DNA from: Parelaphostrongylus tenuis
Taxonomy: Eukaryota; Nematoda; Chromadorea; Rhabditida; Metastrongylidae
NCBI GenBank assembly: GCA_019055375.1
Contig: JAHQIW010000158.1
Coordinates: forward strand, 62,001 to 126,000
Direction: 5' to 3'
Length of the DNA: 64,000 nt
Shown one piece after another: positions 1-10,250 of the stretch; positions within the stretch are counted from its first letter, which is position 1; every line of letters starts with the position of its first letter. Position numbers and translations under genes: made by a program. A model generated the notes under the pieces. The model was not told the origin of the DNA and ran no database searches. It saw only the letters and a program-made list of their open reading frames with translations.

Positions 1-324
1 TCTTAGCTATCATTTCATTCCGGCATTCGAATGCGATTGTAAAGCTCTCTAAGCATACCTCTCCGACCAACTTTTCCTTGATACTACACTACTTACGATG
101 AAATTTCCGAAGGCGCAGACTTATGGTTGGAAGTTACTATAATTCCAAGTAGGTCTCCTGATCTCCTTTCCATCATAACTGGATGTTGGATAACAGGCTA
201 CGAGAGCTTCTCAACGTACATATCTTTACAATTCTCAACCTTCGTTGCGGTCACAGCTTCGAAATTATAGAAAGACCAAACTCTACCAAAGACTTACCTA
301 GCTATCTCAAAATTGTGTAAGCAA

Positions 325-356
325 AGTGATGTGAAGAAACTTTTTTGCACATCACT
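325..356. repeat. Relic of the tRNA-hairpin element
   Basis: Arms agtgatgtg and cacatcact are perfect inverted repeats around a 14-base centre that includes ttttttg. The arms and the nearby cttatagta motif match the ends of the tRNA-hairpin insertions at 3109-3290 and 51597-51692, but the tRNA part has gone. The kinship is inferred from short matches. Confidence 0.4.
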
Positions 357-559
357 CTTCATTACTGAGCTTATAGTAACAACATTCCAACGCTAAAGGC
401 GGTTAATAATTCTGTGGAAAGAGAACTAAAAAAAATCCAAGTTATCGACCGTAATTAAATAAGAGTAATTGTTGACCGAAGAAAAAAGATGGAAGATAAA
501 GTCCGCGTGAGGAAGTAATGATAAAATAGTAAAAGTTTTTTTCTCAGTAGACGGCGGCA

Positions 560-1480
560 AATAAATCAGCAATCCTTTTTTTTTGGAAAGAGCTTTTCAT
601 AAGAAATTCGTAATCATTCAAAAGCTTAAATTTCTAACTACTGCGCAACGCGGCCGTTTTTCCTCTAAAACACGCTTTTATGCCGCTGTAAACCTTCAAA
701 TGAAATTACATTTTGCATCAGTCGCGTAAATTTACTACTACTTCGCTGGGTCATGATATGGGCTTGAACGCGCAGAGAAAATCTCGCAGTATCAGAGTCA
801 TGCGATTTATCTGAGGTTTTTTTCGAAACGAAGAAAAAGCTCTTAATCAAATGACAAAAGCAGCTGTTCACATGTGACCCGCTGAAGCTCCATCGATCGA
901 TTGATGGCGGACCTGCCGCATCAAATCTGAACCTGCCAGATCGCGAACGTAGATTGTCCGTAAACAAGAACGCCGATTATATGATACTCAATGTTATTTC
1001 ACCTATTGCATTGTAGTGAAACTGTCTTTCCAGGAAATACGCGAAACGCTGAAATTGTTTTATCTTACACTATCGAAAGACTGCTAACATTCTAAAGGAA
1101 GAACTTTATCATGCGGAAAATATGCACGTGCAAAACAGAAATGCCTTCGCTGAAGCGTTATGAAAAGACTTTTCCAAAAATGCCATGTAACGCTGTAGCC
1201 AGAGAGTTAAACTTTCGAATGATTTCTGAAAGTGCAGTGGGAAATCTTTGTTTAGCAAAAAGGATCGTTCCTTCATTTGTAGCCGTGTAAGGGCAACAAA
1301 CATAGTGAATAACTTTTTCAATGTTAAATATGTTCACGTTCAAGGTTTTAAGAAATTTGCAAAGAGCTTAGTAATTTTTGATGTTTCAGCGCAGGGCATC
1401 AGTTTGGAACTAAAAAGGCACCTTGATAAGCCGCACAAAATTTCGTTCGCTGGCTTGTCCTCGTGTTCGAGATAAGATCT
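560..1480. repeat. Dispersed non-coding repeat R1, copy 1
   Basis: This stretch shares phrases in the same order with 22490-23160, 31860-33240, 38700-39850 and 46450-47330: a 'gaaagcttaaat..ctagcta' start, a ttttatgccgctgtaaacc-like block, 'gtagccagagagttaa', and a 'ttcctcatttgt' end. No long ORF is conserved among the copies. The copies are strongly diverged, so boundaries are approximate. It is probably an old non-autonomous DNA element. The stretch 1480-1890 after it holds nothing I recognise. Confidence 0.5.
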
Positions 1481-1889
1481 AAAATGCAGGAAACTAGAGT
1501 TATATTAGTCGAGTGTTTAAAAAATCAGCACCTCGTCACGACAGCAAAAAAAAACATCTTGCAGGCGAAGATTCTCTTATTTCAGCAATTTTTGCACTAA
1601 ATGAAATTCACTCGGATCATAGATAATCATTTAAAGTTAGAATTAACCAATGTTGATAATTTAGTGATTTTTGTAGAAAGTGATGTTACCTTGAAAAAGC
1701 TGCTCCTAAACAAGAATTGCTGGGTACGTGAGCATTGTAAGTAATGCGTGTTACTGTGCGATAAAGTGGTATACCACTTGGAAGCGATACATGGAGAGAA
1801 ATGTGTTCTAGCAGCATTCTATAATACCAATCTAAGAATTCGTAAGCCTAAGTGTAAGCAAGATAATGAGTAATGCTGAACATATCATT

Positions 1890-2065
1890 CGTTTCAAATG
1901 TTTTTGAGACCACGCCCAAATTTCAGTATTCCTTATATTTAATTTTGAGCCATGCATGTGACCCGTTATAGACGTTTGCACAATGCAGTGCACGTGCTTC
2001 GGCCTTTAAGTCTCGTCGGTTGCACGGTTCCTTAGGGTTCAGCCAATTCTAACTACTAACGGAGA
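1890..2065 (-). repeat. Decayed hammerhead-family C unit
   Basis: The minus strand matches the family C unit intact at 30562-30604. The motif positions are kept but the core has decayed to CCGACGA and GAAG. The outer 'gagccatgcatgtg' and 'ccttagggttcagcc' parts also match the family. It is not expected to self-cleave. Confidence 0.5.
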
Positions 2066-3108
2066 GTAACTCCTGTTAGAAAAATGCAACGCAGTATCTT
2101 TCACACGTACCTGTCGCCTGTATCACCTGCCGTCCCGGTGATCGTCGAGTGACTCGAGCGAGTGCCAGCAACACTTTCATTTTACCCTATCGCATGCAGG
2201 AGTAGCGCACTGGGTCCTCCTCGCTCTAGAGATTCGCTGAGCATCATATTTTTTTCTATAGCTTTTGTGAAGAAATCGGACCAACGGGTCGGTGGACTTC
2301 CTGTAGAGCGCTTGATGTCCCGAGAAATCCAGTCTGTAACGGCTCTCGCCCATCATTGTCGTTCAAGCGCATCACGTATCCAACCCACCTTATTTTCGAT
2401 ATCCTGCTATGTAGAACGGCGTCTCTTTTCGATCGTTGACGTATGTCGGAACTTCGGATCCTTTCTCTCATTTGCGAGATACGGGATACTCCTAGCAACA
2501 ACCTTTCGACTGCGCGTTCGACAACGCCAAGTGATCTTTCATCCTGCCTACATAGCGATCAGGTTTTTACTGCATATGGTTAGGGCAGGGATAATTGTCG
2601 AGTTGAAAAGGTGAGCACGGAGTCGAATGTCTTTTGTCCTCTCCACTACATCTTCGATGCTCTTAAACGTTCCCCAAGCCGCTTGTTTTCTCCTGCTCAA
2701 CTCTGGAACGAGGTCGTTTATCATGTTGTTTTCACGACGTAGATAGATCTAACTGGAGCATTCGGAGATTGTCGTTTCATTGAGCATGAATGGAGCATTC
2801 AAAATCTATCCGTTCCTCATAAACATCGTTTTCGTTAAATTTAGTTGAAGACCATTCTTTCCACAGGCGTTATCGAAATCGGTCAACATTCGTTCCGCTT
2901 GGCTGATGTTTGGTGTTATGAGAACGATATCGTCAGCAAAGCGAAGATAGTTCAATTTCAACAGTCAATTTTCACTCACATATCGTCCCATTCTAATGTT
3001 CGCATGACGTTTTGTAGGTTGGCAATGAATAGTTTGGGCGAAATTGTATCGCCTTGTCGAAACCCTCTTCTTACGTCAATGGTGATATTATTGAAGAATG
3101 GAGATATT

Positions 3109-3290
3109 CAGTCTAAATTCTTTCCATGTTGACTGCCACTTGCAGTGGTATGATCTTATAGTATACCCAATATGTGGAGTACTGTGCAAAAACGCGTCGG
3201 TAGTGCAAGGGTTAGCATACGCTCCCGGAAAGAGTGAGATCTGGGTTCGAATCCCGGCTGACGCAAACGTTTTTGCACAGTACTCCACAT
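3109..3290. mobile_element. tRNA-hairpin insertion with 12-bp target duplication
   Basis: The insertion is bounded by the direct repeat aatggagatatt at 3097-3108 and 3291-3302, inside an RTE relic. It carries a perfect 23-bp inverted repeat (3172-3194 and 3268-3290) that encloses a tRNA-like cloverleaf. The first 60 bases are unrelated to the hairpin. The duplication length fits target-primed retrotransposition rather than the 2-bp TA of mariner elements. Related copies lie at 8701-8955, 51597-51692 and, as a relic, 325-356. Confidence 0.7.
3194..3264 (+). tRNA. tRNA-like sequence inside a hairpin (probably not a functional tRNA)
   Basis: A complete 71-nt cloverleaf can be drawn. The 7-bp acceptor stem pairs gcgtcgg with ctgacgc. 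The D stem is gtgc/gcat, the anticodon stem is cgctc/gagtg, and the T stem is ctggg/cccgg with a ttcgaat loop. The B box is canonical and the body resembles tRNA-Gly. The anticodon loop is ccggaaa, which would read GGA, but position 33 is C instead of the invariant U. A Ser(GGA) tRNA should have a long variable arm, and this one has four bases. I therefore read it as a tRNA-derived head of a mobile element. The inverted repeat overlaps the first base of the acceptor stem. Confidence 0.55.
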
Positions 3291-3544
3291 AATGGAGATA
3301 TTTTAGTAGTGAAACCTTTATAAAGCTCACGAGAAATAATTATGTACCGAATAGGGACGCCCTGGTTATCCAGAGCCTCTATAACCGCTTCTGTTTACAC
3401 TGAATCAAAAACTTCTTTCAAATCGATGAAAATGAGACAGAGTGGTTGTTTGTACTCTCGTGAAACTTCAGTAAGTCTTGTTATCGTATGGATGTGGTCC
3501 ATGGCACTGAAGTACACGTACCATCAAGTGAAAAATCATTGAAC

Positions 3545-3730
3545 GGGCAGTGTTGTACTCTCGATTGCTCTTGGCTGGTAGTCTCAAAATAATTATCAGG
3601 CATTTTGAAATTTGAGCGTAGTCTTAAGAAACACTCGAAACGAACGGTATGATATTTCACAATTGCCAACCAAGAGCAATCAAGTGTACAACATTGCCAG
3701 TTCAGTGATATTTTATCTTGGTGATGCATG
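3545..3730. repeat. Partial family C repeat, inverted halves
   Basis: Two halves face each other. 'gtactctcgattgctcttggct' at about 3550-3580 is matched in reverse by 'agccaagagcaatc' near 3665-3690, and a 'tatcaggcattttgaaatttgagcg' block lies between. The same blocks flank the ribozymes at 30440-31150. No ribozyme core is left here. 3730-4010 has a few short direct repeats of 'agtggtacag' and nothing else. Confidence 0.45.
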
Positions 3731-4009
3731 CAAATAACACAGCTATGTGAAAAAGAAAAGAGCTCTGTGGTGCCGAAGAGGAAGACAGTGGTACAGTGGT
3801 ACAGTTTAAAAGTGGTACAAGCGATTTGAAAGTGGTGATCTCAGATTCGGAGACCAATCCTTTTAAATAAAGTATTTTCTGCTTGGACGCCGATTCGAGA
3901 CATGTAATCAAGTTAAAGAGACATGTCAGGAGTTTTTTTTTATTCAAAGCTCAAAAAATGGTTTTGAGCAGATCTGCAAGCTTGCACATCGTTAGAAGAA
4001 ATTCGTGGC

Positions 4010-4528
4010 GTGTATAATGATGGTCTTTATGCGAAGAATAATTATTGTTGTTTTCAGTTGAATTCATATATAAACTTTGAATTTCCAGCGGGTGCTATAG
4101 AACGTTTTTCTCAACTTAACAAAATAGCTCTCGCGTCTCGAGCATCCGTGGTCCCCTGCGAACATGGGACTAGCCCAGTACTAGCAGATCTAATCGTGTT
4201 CTATGATGGTGTTATTGTGAAGACCTTTATACGGTTTGTCACAACACGACAGAAATTTGTTCCGGTTCTTTTTCTAGCACACAAAAAAGCCTTTGCTGAT
4301 TTTCGAAAGATATTGAAGACCGTAATTTTTACTGATGACACCGCTTGCGTGATTGAATACGTTTGCAATATCGTTAGAAATCTTTCGTTATACGTTAGAG
4401 CTAATGTTCACTCAAAAATTTTCTTAAAACAAGCGCACTTAGACCTTAAACACTTAGATGGTCCGTTTTCACTGACTGTGCGGACCCCACCTCGTATTTC
4501 AAATGGTTACTGCTGGTCATGCATATGA
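4010..4528 (+). CDS. Unrecognised 172-codon ORF, possibly transposon-derived
   Basis: This is one of the longest uninterrupted frames in the window, in otherwise gene-poor DNA. The frame opens on GTG, so the true start (or exon start) is unknown. The product would be soluble and mixed alpha/beta, without a signal peptide or membrane segment. The block FVPVLFLAHKKAFADF followed about 20 residues later by FTDDTACV has the spacing seen around a catalytic Asp in some MULE-type transposases, but this is only a resemblance by eye. No splice sites clearly bound it. It could be a fragment of a mobile-element gene or a chance ORF. 4530-5560 behind it has no recognisable gene. Confidence 0.3.
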   Translation: MYNDGLYAKNNYCCFQLNSYINFEFPAGAIERFSQLNKIALASRASVVPCEHGTSPVLADLIVFYDGVIVKTFIRFVTTRQKFVPVLFLAHKKAFADFRKILKTVIFTDDTACVIEYVCNIVRNLSLYVRANVHSKIFLKQAHLDLKHLDGPFSLTVRTPPRISNGYCWSCI

Positions 4529-5598
4529 TATTCCTTGGTTTCCTGACGTAACCTTGAAAGGGCTTTTTGAGGTCTTCATGATGTTGTTTCCAAGGAATGA
4601 TTTTCGGCGATAGATCCTTGATCGGGTTTCCTACTTGTTGATTTGGAGATGATGTTAAGCCGAAATCAGTAGCAAAATTAGGAAAAAAAAATCAACTGAC
4701 CGCTCATGGACGATGTAAAAGTCGAAATAATAAGCGCACTAAGTCCGTAATTTAGTGGAATTTCCACATGCATAGGGAAGGCAAAGTGGGACGGCCGCAT
4801 TGCATCCAATGCACTTCTTTTCCACCGGTTTTTTACAGTGTGCAGCTGTTTTTTCTCTGTCTTGGTAACCTATGACTTGTTCTTCACTAATGTTGTGTAC
4901 AATGTAGATCGTGGAAAGCTGCTCTTTGCTTACTAATTTCCAAGAACATTCTCGCCGAATCCATCCTATTTGTGACGGAGACCGCCGCTTTTGAACAGAG
5001 TATATATCATAGAGAATGTTGTGTGTGAAATCACACAGTAGTGTCTTTGCTTGGACAACGTACTTCGGCACTCGAAAACATCTTTTCAGTCTAATTTGCT
5101 GATAATCATTGATATGCTCTTTAGCTCTTTAGAGTAACCCAGTACCCATCAAACAAGTGTCATATCAAAAGAGGTGTACTCTGATTGTCACTGGGAGCGC
5201 TTACAGTCTTATCTCAAAGCTACACTAGAAATTTCTAAACCAGGTACTAATCGCTGGATGCGATAACATTACATCTATTAAAAATTTCGTCTGAACGGAT
5301 GGTAGGGTTATTTGACACATCTGTTGGCCACCACGAGTCATTGCATAGGCCACATATGCATTCAATCACTTCATCATATAGAGGAATTGTATTCCTGATG
5401 AGAAATTTACATCATCTTCTTGTTCAAAAAGACATCCAACTTGAGCTCTACTACTGCTCAGACTATCTAGAAACCATCACTTTGAGGGAATGGGCACCTA
5501 GAAGAGTCATTCAAAAAGATATACTGTCGCAAGGATGCTGAATAAGTTGGATCATTATACAAAAAAAAATAAGAGACATATTTTGAGCCATAGGTCTA

Positions 5599-5646
5599 GT
5601 GCTATATAGGCGCCTATTTCGTCCTATTGGGACTCATCAGTAGCAC
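5599..5646 (-). ncRNA. Hammerhead ribozyme, family A copy 1
   Basis: Read on the minus strand, stem I is gtgcta paired with tagcac. The first core strand is CTGATGA. Stem II is gtcc/ggac with loop caata. The second core strand is GAA followed by stem III, a 4-bp helix atag/ctat closed by the tetraloop gcgc. The predicted cleavage site follows ATA. All invariant core bases are present. This is a type I layout with a very short stem III. Confidence 0.85.
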
Positions 5647-5880
5647 CCTCCCTCGGTTCCGTCAATCCCTTGAGGTGAAATAATCCTCTAAAGAAACCGA
5701 CGCCGAGTAAAATTAAACACCCAAAGTAGGATGATGGTATTACCTGACTTTGTGGTGACCGGCAGTCGAGCTTGCGGCTTTTAAAATGAACTATACTTCT
5801 GCTGTCGACTGCTTTTTTACAGACCCGCTCAAAATGATTTAATCTGATAAGGATATGACATATTTTGAGCCATAGGTCTA

Positions 5881-5928
5881 GTGCTATATAGGCGCCTATT
5901 TCGTCCTATTGGGACTCATCAGTAGCAC
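5881..5928 (-). ncRNA. Hammerhead ribozyme, family A copy 2
   Basis: This copy is identical to the one at 5599-5646 across the whole catalytic region, including stem II loop caata and stem III tetraloop gcgc. It lies 282 bp downstream in the same orientation, so the two form a tandem pair. Transcription through both would release a monomer of about 282 nt. Confidence 0.85.
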
Positions 5929-6428
5929 CCTCCCTCGGTTCCGTCGATCCCTTGAGGTGAAATAATCCCGCGTCCGTAAGAGAACCTGACGGGACCGCAG
6001 CGAGCTACGGCTTAAAATGCTAACCGCCGAGCACGACCCAAAAGTTATGATGGATGCTATTGAGCCGTCAGTTAGGCCTTTCGCTGGACCTCGTGCACCC
6101 CCTCGTTCCGTCGCTAGTGCTACCGACGCCGAGTAAAATTAAACACCCAAAGTAGGATGATGGTATTACCTGACTTTGTGGTGACCGGCAGTCGAGCTTA
6201 CGGCTGTCATAATATGTCATATCCTTATCAGATTAAATCATTTTGAGCGGGTCTGTAAAAAAGCAGTCGACAGCAGAAGTATAGTTCATTTTAAAAGCCG
6301 TAAGCTCGACTGCCGGTCACCACAAAGTCAGGTAATACCATCATCCTACTTTGGGTGTTTAATTTTACTCGGCGTCGGTTCTTTTAGAGGATTATTTCAC
6401 CTCAAGGGATCGACGGAACCGAGGGAGG

Positions 6429-6476
6429 GTGCTACTGATGAGTCCCAATAGGACGAAATAGGCGCCTATATAGCAC
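6429..6476 (+). ncRNA. Hammerhead ribozyme, family A copy 3 (inverted)
   Basis: It has the same 48-nt catalytic sequence as the two upstream copies but lies on the plus strand. Core CTGATGA and GAAA, stem I gtgcta/tagcac, stem II gtcc/ggac and the 4-bp stem III are all intact. Confidence 0.85.
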
Positions 6477-6539
6477 TAGACCTATGGCTCAAAATATGTC
6501 ATATCCTTATCAGATTAAAAAATAAGAGACATTAAATAT

Positions 6540-7550
6540 TCTCAATCAGTTAGTAAAATTAAAGCATTTGAAGAACCATGGTAGAAGTGGCTTGTGAGAT
6601 ACTCCATTAAAACCAAGGAACGAACTCGGCTCCCACCTCTCTTGCAAGGCTCTCCGGTAGTTGGCACTGGAACGCCTTAGTCCGGCTAATTCCGAGATTG
6701 TAGAGAGAATCGACTTGGCCAATATTCTTACACTTTTGAAAAATCGAATCCTCAAACAGAAATAGAAGCAGCACGCGAGATCTTTTGAGACCTTTGCGGA
6801 GCATGGAAGCGAAGAAGAGAATTCAATGCAAGGAGTGAGCAGATTCTTAAAACGAATGTGAGGATGAGTTTATTTAAAGCTTATAACACATATCTATCTT
6901 TTTCAGAACTTTTTTCATGCTGTCTACTGCCTTGGCATCCAACAGTTGAGAAGATTTTTGGTTTCACGCTTTGTATAACTATAAATCTTGAGGGTATTTT
7001 TCTTCTTGACAAGTGTCGCTGAATGCCAGTGGTATCGATTCTTGATGTATCTTGGCATAACTTTCCCACAATCTCTAGGGCTTTTTAAAGATCTTATCAT
7101 AGCCATTGACTGGCTTTTGTGAACGGGACTGAGCTTTCTCAGAGATTTCAAGTAGAAAATTGCGGCACAGAGGAATGTGAGATCGGAGCATCCGGTCCAA
7201 AGTCTCAGCGACTGCAATGTGTACATTGTTGCGTAACAATTGCATCATGACTTGCTACATTAGTTTACAATCTTTGAAAGGTTTAGCTACGGAAGTACGA
7301 TATTCGCAGTGCCGATACTTGCGTGCCTCGTGTAACAGCACTAAGAAGATGTATATAAAGTACTGCATTGCATTGAACATGCGAAAATAGTCAATTTTAG
7401 TAGATTCCATCGTTGTGGAGAAAATAATCGACAGAAATCGTCGGCCTTCGCACCGGATCGTATACGGGAGAGACAACAGGTTTGTTTATGGTCCTGACAG
7501 TGTCACATCGTAAGTGCATGTACTGCGCTGAATCTCTAACAACTACGTTT
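6540..7550. other. No gene recognised
   Basis: Only short minus-strand frames occur here, without splice sites that join them or any recognisable domain. The region is unremarkable AT-rich intergenic DNA. Confidence 0.4.
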
Positions 7551-7555
7551 CAGTC

Positions 7556-7603
<48 letters not shown>
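7556..7603. repeat. (AT)n microsatellite
   Basis: About 48 bases of alternating TA, with one tt interruption near 7579. Confidence 0.95.
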
Positions 7604-7604
7604 A

Positions 7605-7900
7605 AGGATAAAGCTCTCGGCGTTGATCAATCCCTGAAGGATGCGCCATGCATTCGACTTAAATTTTTTAACTTCGTTTGAAGTGATTGAATGCACATCT
7701 GGCCTCTACAATGACGCGCGGTGGCCTCCCGCTAAACCGAGTCAGTGCTGATCCTCTCAGACAAGTCTAAGACCTGTCTGGTACCAACTTACCGATCCCG
7801 GAGGGATGGATGGCTTGGTGAGCCATGAGCGCAAGATCGAACCAGTGACCTCGTGTGCGACGCAGGGCACCTCTAACCACTGCGCCACATGCGCATAAAT
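7605..7900 (-). mobile_element. tRNA-derived SINE, family S2
   Basis: On the minus strand the element starts with a tRNA-like head. The A box region reads tggcgcagtggttagaggtgc and the B box reads ggttcgatctt. A body containing 'gccatccatccctccgg' follows, ending near 'gatcaacgccgagagctttatcc'. Copies lie at 12785-12945 (plus) and 19745-20040 (minus), with a stub at 55618-55690. Confidence 0.65.
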
Positions 7901-7929
7901 ATATATTTATTTATTTATTCATTCAAACA

Positions 7930-9010
7930 CTCGTATTCGTTTTTCAATTGCGCATGTGGTTAACATGTTCTATATAAATGTAATGCAGCAAAGACGAACA
8001 ATGTTCCGATGAATCTGCTCGCACCTCGGGACAAGTCCTTGTTTCCTCTTTACTACGTTTTCCTACGCTGTATACTCGCTTGGCCATCTCGTGAAAGGTT
8101 ACGGGTGATTGGATAGAATAAAAATTCTTAAATATTTGAAAGCTGTTTGTCATAATGCCGCAGGATTGCTATAAGAACGGCGCTAATTGAAATGTATGGG
8201 CTGCAGTTCTGTACCCTACTATCCTATATTACGTGATACTTTTGCATTTGAAGTTCATTGGAAACGAATTTCATTCAATGCATAATACTTAATACATTAG
8301 TAGCTTGTCTAGGCCGCGTGTATGTGTTGGAGTCAATGTTGTTTTCATTATATTTCTGTCTTGCTTCCAAAAGAACAAAACAAATAAAATCTCGTATGCG
8401 CGAATTCAAACGTGTGTATAGATAGTTTGGTGTATGTCAAATTGATGCAGCAAAGACGAACAGTTGCCCAGATGAAATTACTCACATCTTACCACAAAAG
8501 CATATTTCCATAGATCCACGTTGTTTAATCGATTGGTCACATTGTGGGTGAAGCGGATAACCGGTTACTGTAAAATACTTTTGGATTTGAGAGAAGTTTG
8601 TCTCTCCGTAACAGGGTTGCTATGAGAACGGTAATTTGAAGGCCATGGATTGTAGTTCGGTGCTCAACTATCTGCGCTATTTCTTGAGTTATAGCTCATT
8701 TATACTTATGAGAATTGAACGGTGAACAAAAACACGACCTCAGACGAGAGTTGAACCCGCGTTTCATCCATGCCAGGGACGGTGAATGTAACTCGGTGGT
8801 GCAGTGGTAGTATGCATCTCCGTTATGGATGAAATGCGGAATGAACTCTCGTCTGAGGTCGCATTTTTGTTCACCACTCAATCTCTTAAATATATATGAA
8901 ATAACATAACATTGCGAAAGAAGCAGTAAAAATACGTAAAAATGCTAGAAATTTGGAGTTATAGTTCATTGCCAGCAAACTTTGTTCAATGCATAATGCT
9001 TGATATTTAT
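7930..9010. repeat. Dispersed repeat R2, two tandem-like copies
   Basis: Two diverged copies (about 7930-8390 and 8400-9010) share 'gcagcaaagacgaacaatgttccgatgaa', 'gctatgagaacgg..aatttgaaggc' and 'tgtagttcggt' blocks in order. A third copy is at 17390-17790. The second copy is interrupted by the insertion at 8701-8955. No coding potential is shared. Confidence 0.5.
8701..8955. mobile_element. tRNA-hairpin insertion with 15-bp target duplication
   Basis: The flanks are gagttatagctcatt (8686-8700) and gagttatagttcatt (8956-8970), a 14/15 match, and the surrounding R2 repeat is continuous once the insert is removed. Inside are arms of about 65 bp (about 8705-8769 and 8817-8885) that pair as a long near-perfect hairpin. 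Each arm contains part of a tRNA-like T-arm (gggttcaactctcg in the left arm, read on the minus strand). The loop holds an A-box-like 'tggtgcagtggtagtatgc' at 8803-8821. No ORF. Confidence 0.65.
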
Positions 9011-10250
9011 GTGGTCTGCCCTGGCGGTGTACATATCCAAAACAGTGTCATTTTTGAAAACATTGCTATTTGGTCGTAAAAATCCAAAATGCCAAACTCC
9101 TCAATTGCTCAGAGCTCCTTAATCCACTTCTTTAATCCTGATACTCCTTAACTTCTCAAGATTTCTTCGTTCATTCACCTTCTTATTTCCAAGTGCTATT
9201 GGAAAGCGGCCAAACTACTACTCAGCATTAATGAGCGAGTGAATTGCCTTTTAACTGATTTGCCATTACGAAGTTGTCGTACGCGAAAGAGTTTATGTTT
9301 TCTCGAGTTCCATATTCTTTCGCTGGTCTTACTTATGAGCGCGTGTCAACATAAAAGAGAGTTTCGTATGTTCAGTATTTCCCTGAAAAAACGCCACCAT
9401 CTAATTCCATCGTTGCATCTGAAGATGTCAAATTTCCTATTTGAGCAATAGAATGGCTAGAGAAGGTCAGCTAATCCATTAGGTCTGTTTGCTTCCTGCC
9501 ACATTGATGTAGCATCCACAGAGGAGTGGAAGGTTTGCGTAATCTGATTCGCAAAGGAAACACCAACACGTGTGTATTGTTACGCCAAACTTCCAACCAC
9601 TATGTGAGCACTTTGAACTTTCAAATCTGATGCATAGCAAATTTCCATTACGTGGATCACCTGAACCACGAAATTGTCGACTCACTTCATCGAATAGCAA
9701 GATTTTTACTTTCTCTAATCGCGTTCGCGAGTGGCCTAGGGTTCCTCCTCACATTGGGGATCAGATAAGCATATATCTTTCTTCTAGATTCTTCGTAAAT
9801 AAAGCAGCCATCGGATCGGAGGCTTTCCTTCTGCGCGTTTGACGTCTCGGGGAATTCCGTCGGTAGTAACTTCCGTTTATTAGTTGTCGTGTAAATTAAG
9901 TATGCTACCCACGCTCTTACTCTTCAAAAGCCTGTGTGCAGATTGGCTTCTCTGATTTTTTTTTCGTTGACGTATGCTCCAGAACTTCGAATTCTTTTCT
10001 CTTAGCGTAATACGAGACTCTCCTGGAACTTTTCAGATTTTCGTGGAATTACTTTTTCACTAAACTTTCTAGCAGCTTATAAGCATCGAAAGATGAATAT
10101 AAGAAGAACCTTATTAGTATGCCGTCACATCGCCGGATTTTCATTGATTGTGAACGCAAACTTAGAATGGGATCGAGTATAATCGGTACCTCTGCACAAA
10201 TACAATGCAAAATTTTATCCTTCATCTTCATTGCTCTTTTTAGGTGTTCT
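9010..10250. other. No gene recognised
   Basis: Short frames occur on both strands but none shows a domain, a signal peptide or matching splice sites. Confidence 0.4.

Larger units (their letters stand above)
2130..3545 (-). mobile_element. RTE-type non-LTR retrotransposon fragment
   Basis: Translated on the minus strand, this region gives the reverse-transcriptase active-site block FADDIVLI near 2920-2940, then a LNLTKTMF-like block near 2830. Near 2260-2420 it gives the tail typical of nematode RTE proteins, with a SKIRWVGYVMR motif and a W-SDFFTK-like end. Frameshifts and stops break the frame, so it is dead. It is split at 3109-3290 by a tRNA-hairpin insertion. The 5' endonuclease part is missing. 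The same family recurs at 17860, 25015, 40020 and 41000. Confidence 0.8.
5580..6516. mobile_element. Hammerhead family A composite element (two minus units, one plus unit)
   Basis: The element is bounded by a perfect 16-bp direct repeat, aaaaaataagagacat, at 5564-5579 and 6517-6532. Inside are a minus-strand unit from about 5580, a second minus unit starting 280 bp later (about 5857), and a plus-strand unit at about 6205-6516, so the whole can fold as a long hairpin. Each unit carries a hammerhead ribozyme. A diverged GC-rich segment (about 5968-6118) lies inside the second unit. There is no ORF. The TSD length and mixed tandem/inverted structure resemble Penelope-like or retrozyme-like elements; that assignment is inference. 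Confidence 0.75.

Noticed and set aside
3194..3264. Functional tRNA-Ser(GGA) gene
   Set aside because: C at position 33, a 4-base variable region, and location inside a mobile hairpin argue against a working tRNA.
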